In this document: positions 58,504-64,000 of the stretch, piece by piece
How the letters are laid out: every line of letters starts with the position of its first letter
How positions within the stretch are numbered: the stretch's first letter is position 1
DNA from: Lachancea mirantina
Lineage: Eukaryota; Ascomycota; Saccharomycetes; Saccharomycetales; Saccharomycetaceae
Length of the DNA: 64,000 bases
Direction: 5' to 3'
NCBI GenBank assembly: GCA_900074745.1
Contig: LT598466.1
Coordinates: 744,001 to 808,000 of the forward strand
Program-made: the position numbers and the translations under genes
The notes under the pieces: model-generated
The model's input: the letters and a program-made list of their open reading frames with translations, nothing else
What the model was told of the DNA's origin: nothing
Databases searched by the model: none

Positions 58504-58575
58504 TAGCGCCGCTAGGTTTCGATCCTAGGACATCAGGGTTATGAGCCCTGCGCGCTTCCACTGCGCCACGGCGCT
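58504..58575 (-). tRNA. tRNA-iMet: Initiator methionine tRNA (CAU)
   Basis: 72 nt, no intron. Reads AGCGCCGTGGCGCAGTGGAA at the 5' end and has anticodon CAT in GGGCTCATAACCC. Initiator features: A1:U72 end pair, three consecutive G:C pairs in the anticodon stem (GGG/CCC), and A54/A60 in the T-loop (GATCGAAAC instead of GTTCGA). It differs from the recalled S. cerevisiae initiator at one T-stem pair, C:G changed to A:U, a compensated change. Confidence 0.97.
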
Positions 58576-58904
58576 TAACCGTTGGGAAATCACAAAACTT
58601 TTCACGTCATACCTCTTTCGGATTTCCACGCGCCGTGGATTCTTACTACTCTCAACGAAAATCATAAACCTCCAGGATTGTTGGTAAGGGCCTTACTGCT
58701 GTCCGTCCTACAGCCGACCAGAACCGCCGCATTACATTATTCGAACGCCCGTAATGCAACTGTCCCTTTGATATCTCAATTGGTCAACTGTATTACTAAT
58801 GGACGATCATGTTCACAAAGTATTTAAAGGCTCTTTCGTAGCGTGCAGTAGTATCTTAAGAATCTATGTAGTGATAAACCAATTATCATATTAAATTATC
58901 AACT
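58576..58904. other. Intergenic, promoter of the aldo-keto reductase
   Basis: 329 bp with ACAAAGTATTTAAAGG near 58815-58830 as a possible TATA-like element. No gene is seen. Confidence 0.5.
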
Positions 58905-59873
58905 ATGACTTCCCAAACCCCTAAAGTAGTATACGGAGCTTATCCACTTGCGACTCTGTCGCAGGAGGACAGAGACGCTGTCTACAAGATTTTGGACAAG
59001 CACAATATTGCAGAACTCGACACTGCAAGAATCTACCCAGGTAGTGAGGAAGCGCTTGGTAAGCAAGATGCTGGTAAAAAATACAAGATTGACACGAAAG
59101 CGGCTGGTTTTTCCGAGAACTCGAACAATGATGCAGGCATTAGAAAATCCATCAAGGAATCTTTGGAATTATTGAAACTCGACAAAGTGTATATTTACTA
59201 TTTGCACAGCCCAGACCCATCGACTCCTCTAGAGGAGACGTTGGCCACTATCAATGAGCTTTACAAAGCTGGGAAGTTCGAAAAATTCGGTATCTCCAAC
59301 TACACCGCCAGCGACGTGCGTAAGATTTACGAAATCGCCAAGAAAAATGGGTACCCACTCCCATCTGTGTACCAAGGTAACTACAATGCGTTTGCGAGAA
59401 AAATCGAGGACGACTTGTTCCCCGTGTTGAGAGAACTCAATATTACGTTTTACGCTTATTCGCCAATCGCGGGTGGTTTCCTTGCGCGCTCACGTCAGCA
59501 GATTGAAGAAGCAGCGGAAGGTGGACGTTTTGACCCTTCGAGTTTTATTGGCCAAATGTACCGTCAACTGTACGCGAAACCTTCTTTGTTGAAAGCGCTA
59601 GAAGAATGGGAACAAATTGCCGAATCTGAAGGTATCTCTAAAGTTTCCTTGGCTTACAGATGGGTCGCATACCACTCCGAGCTTTCAGGCAAATACGGTG
59701 ACGCTTTCATCTTGGGTGCAAGAACTCCTCAACAACTCGAACAAACTTTAGAAGCACTTGCCGAAGGTCCATTAAGTGCTGAGGCAGCCAAGAAAGTCCG
59801 AAGTCTATGGGAATTGATCAAAGACGAAGCTCCAATCGACAATTACGTCGTTTCCGCCGAACTTAAGAAATAA
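58905..59873 (+). CDS. Aldo-keto reductase, AKR7-like (aflatoxin aldehyde reductase type)
   Basis: 322 residues, cytosolic, no signal peptide. NADPH-dependent reduction of aldehydes; natural substrate unknown. The AKR catalytic tetrad is complete: Asp39 and Tyr44 in ELDTARIYPGS, Lys65 in DTKAAGF, His101 in YYLHSPD. ELDTARIY and a PLEETLATINELYKAGKFEKFGISNY segment are typical of the AKR7/aflatoxin aldehyde reductase group; GISNYTA forms the core barrel strand, and VYQGNYNAF and FYAYSPIAGG follow. Cofactor end near ILGARTPQQLEQTL. I know no S. cerevisiae orthologue at this place. Neighbours are a tRNA and an oppositely oriented SDR gene. Confidence 0.9.
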   Translation: MTSQTPKVVYGAYPLATLSQEDRDAVYKILDKHNIAELDTARIYPGSEEALGKQDAGKKYKIDTKAAGFSENSNNDAGIRKSIKESLELLKLDKVYIYYLHSPDPSTPLEETLATINELYKAGKFEKFGISNYTASDVRKIYEIAKKNGYPLPSVYQGNYNAFARKIEDDLFPVLRELNITFYAYSPIAGGFLARSRQQIEEAAEGGRFDPSSFIGQMYRQLYAKPSLLKALEEWEQIAESEGISKVSLAYRWVAYHSELSGKYGDAFILGARTPQQLEQTLEALAEGPLSAEAAKKVRSLWELIKDEAPIDNYVVSAELKK

Positions 59874-60066
59874 TCACGTACGCGCCTCAAGATGCCAAGC
59901 TTTTGAATTATAAAAATCATATTTTCCATGCACGTTTATCGAGCATCTATAGTTGTATAATCTGCTAACTTCAATGCAGTGCTCTTTTATGGCTTCTAGC
60001 TTCTGCAATTCTTGAAAAACATTACTCACCTGCTAGCATCCGCTCTGCTATCCTAATCTCATGAAC

Positions 60067-60945
60067 TCACACGGCCGTGTAGCCTCCGTCAACGACAATG
60101 TCGGTTCCGTTGGTGAACGTTGCCGCATCAGAAGCCAAGTATAGATAGGCCCCGACAAGTTCTTGGGGTAGGGCCTCACGTCCCACTGGGGTTAACCCCC
60201 ACCATTGTGCGCGCTGCTCGGTAGGAACAAAAGAGCTCAAAATTGTATCAGTATAGCCCGGAGACACAGAGTTACACCGGATTCTACCCGCTGGGGTTGT
60301 CAAATGCGCAAATTCGACGGCAAAACCTTTGGCCATGTGTCTGACAGCAGCTTTTGAAGCATTGTAGCAGGTCTGGTAATTGGGTACATTGGAGATGTAA
60401 CTAGACATTGAAGCGGTCAAAATCAAGCTACCGTGTCCCTGGAGCTTGAAAATTTCGGCAACGTATTTGCTACAATGGAACGTGCCTTGGACGTTGACAT
60501 CCATGACCCTTTGCCATGCTTCTGGAGTCGCGTTTTCGCTCAAAATTGATCCATTGGTCCATGCGACCCCTGCGTTCGCAATAAAAGTGTCTATGTCACG
60601 GCCTTCGAAGTCACTTTTAATTACTTCGAGGCACGTCTTGACATCTGCGTGGTTGGTGATATCGAGCTGATAGGCTTTGGCCTTCACACCGTATTTTTTT
60701 GACAAATACTCGGCAAACTCGGCATCATATTTGTAGTCCACAACACATAGATCCGCACCCACTGACGCAAAGCCTTCGCAAATAGCGCCTCCAATAGCTC
60801 CCGCGGCACCAGTAACGATCACCAGCTTATTTTTCTGCGAAAAAAGATCCAAATAACTATTGACAGAGGCGTAAACGTCTACAGGTGGAGCCTGTGGTAC
60901 TTCCTTGTCCTCGGTAGGACCTCTTAGATAGCTTTGAAAGCTCAT
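60067..60945 (-). CDS. Short-chain dehydrogenase, sorbose/L-xylulose reductase (Sou1) type
   Basis: 292 residues. Probably NADPH-dependent reduction of a ketose (sorbose, fructose or xylulose) to a polyol; the exact sugar is inference. Classical SDR: TGAAGAIG at 45-52, NAG at 124-126, Ser179, and catalytic Tyr194-x-x-x-Lys198 (YNASK). The order ending NGTDIVVDGGYTAV is usual in this group, as is the N-terminal extension before the Rossmann fold (about 35 residues). Convergent with the aldo-keto reductase, so the two are not co-transcribed, though both reduce carbonyls. Sou1-type genes are known from Candida and several non-Saccharomyces yeasts. Confidence 0.88.
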   Translation of the reverse strand: MSFQSYLRGPTEDKEVPQAPPVDVYASVNSYLDLFSQKNKLVIVTGAAGAIGGAICEGFASVGADLCVVDYKYDAEFAEYLSKKYGVKAKAYQLDITNHADVKTCLEVIKSDFEGRDIDTFIANAGVAWTNGSILSENATPEAWQRVMDVNVQGTFHCSKYVAEIFKLQGHGSLILTASMSSYISNVPNYQTCYNASKAAVRHMAKGFAVEFAHLTTPAGRIRCNSVSPGYTDTILSSFVPTEQRAQWWGLTPVGREALPQELVGAYLYLASDAATFTNGTDIVVDGGYTAV

Positions 60946-61508
60946 TTCTCTAAAACTGCACGTTCAGGTGAATCTCGATTAGGCCAATGGATGCAATTCC
61001 TACACCAATTGTTGATTCAACGTGATGGTAAGTGTTGTCTAGTGTCCTACTGCCAAGTACTTTACATGTGTTTTTATACCTCATTTGCGCTCGCGCTGTC
61101 CGCCCGAGCACCTTTCCATCTCGGCACGATGCGAGTCGCCCTGGAATCCAGGAAAAAGCAAAGACATCCCACCTTGGCTGCCAACCCCTTCTTCCCGTAT
61201 TTCAGCTGGGGATTTTGGCCTTGTACTCGTCTCGCGGGGCGACGGTGTGGGGGAAAACGGGACATATCACTGACCACGTTACTGTGTCTCGTCTCACTTT
61301 TCCGCCCTCCAGTGGTTATCCGCACCTCTATTCAATCAAGACAACCGGAACCGGTGCCTTCTCAAAGATCGGCCTCGAGAAATCGAGTCACTCGAACAAT
61401 CATACAGGATCGAATGTAATTCCGCACTTGCAGCTGTCTCACCTGAGCGCTTGTAATCTCGTGTCAACATCCCCTTCTTAAAATACCCGACCAATGGGCA
61501 GGCATCCA

Positions 61509-61615
61509 GTCACGTGCTGTTTGCATTTTGTACATCGAAATTGGTCACGTGTCTTTACGTACAAAGTGTGTTCTTAACGCCGTTTTATTTTCGAAATAAA
61601 CAGTGCGATCACGTG
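61509..61615. promoter_or_regulatory. Three RTCACGTG boxes within 107 bp
   Basis: GTCACGTG at 61509-61516, GTCACGTG at 61544-61551 and ATCACGTG at 61608-61615; all match RTCACRTG, the Cbf1/CDEI consensus, in the same orientation. They lie 565-670 bp upstream of the SDR gene and about 1.1 kb upstream of BUD16. Confidence 0.65.
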
Positions 61616-62049
61616 TTCATACAATATGGTTCGACGCCACACTGCGCCGCGACACGACGATCTCTAGTTTTATCGTACAACGGCAGGTCTGGGGACGAGT
61701 ACGCGTAGCCACACGGATATCACGTAAATAATGACGAGTAGATTCTTGGGCAGCCTTCAAAGAAAGTAAACAAACGGTAGGTTGCCGCTGGTAAAATTCG
61801 TTTTGATCAAGATCCCTCACTTTCAGTTCTATCGACAACCTCGAGAACCGAAGCGACATTCTGATCTTTCGAACCTTCTAAACGTACACATCTACCCTAG
61901 CAACCGCGGGTAGACTTTATCACAGTGTACGTTTGTAACGATTATCCAACGGGTTCAGAGGACCCGTCAAGAAGAGCTAAGGAGAGCTACCAGATTCTCA
62001 AGCAACCCTCTCTCTTTGGCCTTATATAGTTCCATTTTTGTTGCAATTA

Positions 62050-62325
62050 ATTCTCAGGGGTCATTGATCTACCCCTTTTTAGGGGGCTAAGCGCTCGAAG
62101 AAAAGCCGATAGACCGAAAATCGCTGGCGGCTAAAACGCTATGTGTATGGGTGTCTTTGGTTCGGACAAAGACGGAGATGGAGACGTAGCCGCGGATCAG
62201 AGAAAAAATCAAGCCAAAGAATGTCACGCAGTTCCCCCAACTTCCCCAACAATTTCCCTAAAATAAAGGGGAAGCCGTTATTGCTTCGAGCGAGGATCGC
62301 GCCTATTGGAAAAGGTATAAAAGGG
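62050..62325 (+). promoter_or_regulatory. STRE cluster and TATA box upstream of BUD16
   Basis: CAGGGGT near 62055, TAGGGGG near 62080, AAAGGGGA near 62265, and GTATAAAAGGGGCTGCGAG near 62313-62331 (TATA plus AGGGG). The last closely resembles the element at 48199-48218. The TATA lies about 390 bp upstream of the BUD16 ATG. Confidence 0.55.
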
Positions 62326-62701
62326 GCTGCGAGATAGTCAGGGATTAAGTTCCCACCATTACATCTTCCGCAGCGTTCGAGTCTGCGATTTTTAGATAGA
62401 TTTCAATAGGTTTCGAAAACTAGTTACGTATTAGTACATAATTGCTTGACATAGCGCTTGATTGAAAGTCCAAAGATTGAGAAGATTTGGTTTCGGTGGT
62501 GTGTTTCTGCGAAGAGTTCTGTTTTAGGTTTTATCTCTACAGCAGCCTGCTTATCAGTATTCTGTTAAAGGTGCGATTCGTTTTCAGTGCTGGATGATTC
62601 ATAGCGGGAAGCCAAAAGAGAAAGAAAAAAAAACCGCCAGATATCAAGAGCACGCTTTGAAGTGATATGTATCGGGGCCCTGGTGCACGCTAACGATCAT
62701 T

Positions 62702-63619
62702 ATGCCACGTCTCTTGGCCACTCAATCGCATGTTGTGCATGGTTATGTGGGGAACAAAGCGGCCACGTTCCCCTTGCAGTGTTTGGGTTGGGACGTTGAT
62801 TGCGTGAACAGCGTGCAATTTTCAAACCATACCGGATATGGTGCGGACCTTATTTTCGGGTCTATCGCATCAGAAAAGGATCTAGAGTTGTTGTTGACAG
62901 GTGTGTCTGATTTTGACGACTACGATGCTTTGCTTTCTGGGTATTTACCAACGGACGCAGCTGTTTCAACCATGGGCAGGTTTTATACGCAAATGAAGCA
63001 GAAAAATGCAAGTGTGATCTGGCTGCTAGACCCTGTAATGGGCGACGACGGCCAACTCTACGTCAACGAGAACGTGGTGCCCATTTACAGAGCTCTTGTT
63101 TCTTCTTCGCTCGTGGATGTGATGACACCGAACCATTTTGAGCTTGAGTTACTATACGGGTCCAATATCAGCAACAAAAATGAGTTGAAAAGTGCTTTGG
63201 CGCATTTCCACAAAACGGTACCCGCAATAGTCGTGACCTCGTGTTCGCGCGACCTTTTCGAAGATGGTTCACATATATACTGTGTCGCGTCTCTGCGAGG
63301 CACTCGCCCTGTCGTTTTTAGGATACCGGTGATAGATTCATATTTTACAGGTGTGGGTGATATGTTCTCTGCACTTTTGCTCGATAGACTTTACCGCATG
63401 TTCGAGGCTGGTCGTCGAACGTTTGCGGAAGAGGTCAATCATGTTTTGAACGTTTTGCATAACGTACTAGAACTGACATTAAAGCACTCACCTAAAAATG
63501 TCAAGGCAGTAATGGGTCAGCCCAAAGAGATGAAACAAATGGAGTTGCGCACAATTGAAAGCCGAGACCTTTACGACCGTAAATCTTCTGCCCATAATTT
63601 CATTTATAAACCTTTATAG
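62702..63619 (+). CDS. BUD16: Pyridoxal kinase
   Basis: 305 residues (312 in S. cerevisiae Bud16 as recalled). Phosphorylates pyridoxal, pyridoxine or pyridoxamine in vitamin B6 salvage; its loss causes dNTP imbalance and genome instability in yeast. PfkB/ribokinase-fold landmarks: N-terminal QSHVVHGYVGNKAATFPLQ (B6 binding), SVQFSNHTGYG, DPVMGDDGQLYV, TPNHFELELLYG, and the catalytic loop FTGVGDMFSALLLDRL (GVGD near 217-220). MPRLLATQSHVVHGYVGNKA matches the start of Bud16 as I remember it; Bud17 (YNR027W) is the alternative. Confidence 0.94.
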   Translation: MPRLLATQSHVVHGYVGNKAATFPLQCLGWDVDCVNSVQFSNHTGYGADLIFGSIASEKDLELLLTGVSDFDDYDALLSGYLPTDAAVSTMGRFYTQMKQKNASVIWLLDPVMGDDGQLYVNENVVPIYRALVSSSLVDVMTPNHFELELLYGSNISNKNELKSALAHFHKTVPAIVVTSCSRDLFEDGSHIYCVASLRGTRPVVFRIPVIDSYFTGVGDMFSALLLDRLYRMFEAGRRTFAEEVNHVLNVLHNVLELTLKHSPKNVKAVMGQPKEMKQMELRTIESRDLYDRKSSAHNFIYKPL

Positions 63620-64000
63620 AGGGCATCGCAACTGATGGGGTTCACTGAGATATCTCAGAGGAAGTTAGACAAACTGGGAAGCACATATACAATCGGCGCA
63701 GATTGGAATGTAAGACTGTCGATGAAAATTCTTTTGGCACAAAGAAGAATGTAACCTTTAGTTCCGGTCAAGGATGCTGAATGTTAAACAATGTTAGAAA
63801 ATCATAAACGTTCACCTCATGGTAGCTAAACTCCAAGATAAATAAGATATCAGATCGAAATACGTGATCCTGGGTCATTAAAGGTAGAGGTGAAGTCCTT
63901 CAGATCAATGCAAATATGGTAAAACTATATAAAGTCCACTAAGAAAGCCGTTGCGGTGAATCTCGCCAACTGAACTCTTTTAATCCTTGGAAAGATAGGC
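63620..64000. other. Region downstream of BUD16 to window end
   Basis: 381 bp; ACTATATAAAGTCC near 63925 is a TATA-like element on the plus strand and could serve a gene beyond the window. No gene is seen inside. Confidence 0.45.

Larger units (their letters stand above)
60946..62701. other. Long divergent region between the SDR gene and BUD16
   Basis: 1.76 kb. Holds three Cbf1-type boxes at 61509-61615 and a STRE/TATA cluster at 62050-62325. Open frames up to 160 codons at 60934-61481 overlap each other in several frames and show no domain, so none is called. No RNA gene was recognised. Confidence 0.5.

Noticed and set aside
61509-61640. Possible point centromere (CDEI-like boxes and TTTCGAA)
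   Set aside because: No strongly AT-rich 80-160-bp element II between a CDEI box and a TTCCGAA-type CDEIII element was found.

Overview
The window is nuclear DNA of a budding yeast (Saccharomycetaceae) that did not undergo the whole-genome duplication. The evidence is compact, mostly intronless genes, introns with GTATGT/GTACGT donors and TACTAAC branch sites, Rap1, PAC and STRE promoter motifs, and above all gene order. From 1 to about 55.8 kb the genes interleave two Saccharomyces cerevisiae blocks that are sisters from the duplication. One is chromosome IX, QDR2-SIM1-AYR1-KGD1-STH1-RRT14-MET18-TAO3-ASG1-FKH1-CSM2-RPL16A-FLX1-VHS2-OM45. The other is chromosome XIV, AQR1-SUN4-RPL9B-FKH2-RPL16B-TOM7-LAT1-RNH201-MSK1-MLF3-IMP4-MKS1. 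Orientation is kept throughout. Base composition and a hAT transposon would fit Lachancea or a near relative (Torulaspora, Zygosaccharomyces), but the genus cannot be fixed from the sequence alone. The S. cerevisiae comparisons are from memory.

Layout. 1-5.2 kb: the end-truncated start of an MFS drug antiporter, a SUN-family wall protein and the lipid reductase AYR1, all on the minus strand. 5.46-8.29 kb: a complete hAT element with 18-bp terminal inverted repeats, an exact 8-bp target duplication and a transposase gene broken twice. 8.4-11.5 kb: KGD1. 11.5-14.0 kb: an accessory-looking island holding three decayed tRNA-like repeats, a GC-rich hairpin and an unrecognised 467-residue protein gene on the plus strand. 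14.5-32.7 kb: RPL9, STH1, RRT14, MET18 and the very large TAO3. 33-41.7 kb: ASG1, a forkhead gene with an intron after its sixteenth codon, CSM2, intron-containing RPL16 and FLX1. 41.9-55.8 kb: TOM7, LAT1, RNH201, MSK1, VHS2/MLF3, IMP4, MKS1 and OM45. From about 56 kb the double-conserved order ends: POL32, an initiator methionine tRNA, an aldo-keto reductase, a sorbose-reductase-like SDR and the pyridoxal kinase BUD16.

Themes. Mitochondrial functions recur: KGD1 and LAT1 in 2-oxoacid oxidation, FLX1 and TOM7 in transport and import, MSK1 in mitochondrial translation, OM45 in the outer membrane. Others are translation and ribosome assembly (RPL9, RPL16, IMP4, RRT14, tRNA-iMet), genome maintenance (RNH201, CSM2, POL32, MET18), chromatin and transcription control (STH1, ASG1, FKH, MKS1), and morphogenesis or wall (TAO3, SIM1/SUN4). 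No virus-like or LTR element was recognised. The best candidates for something undescribed are the orphan gene at 12620-14023 with its tRNA-relic neighbourhood, the forkhead intron, and a GC-rich, strongly self-complementary segment upstream of RPL16.
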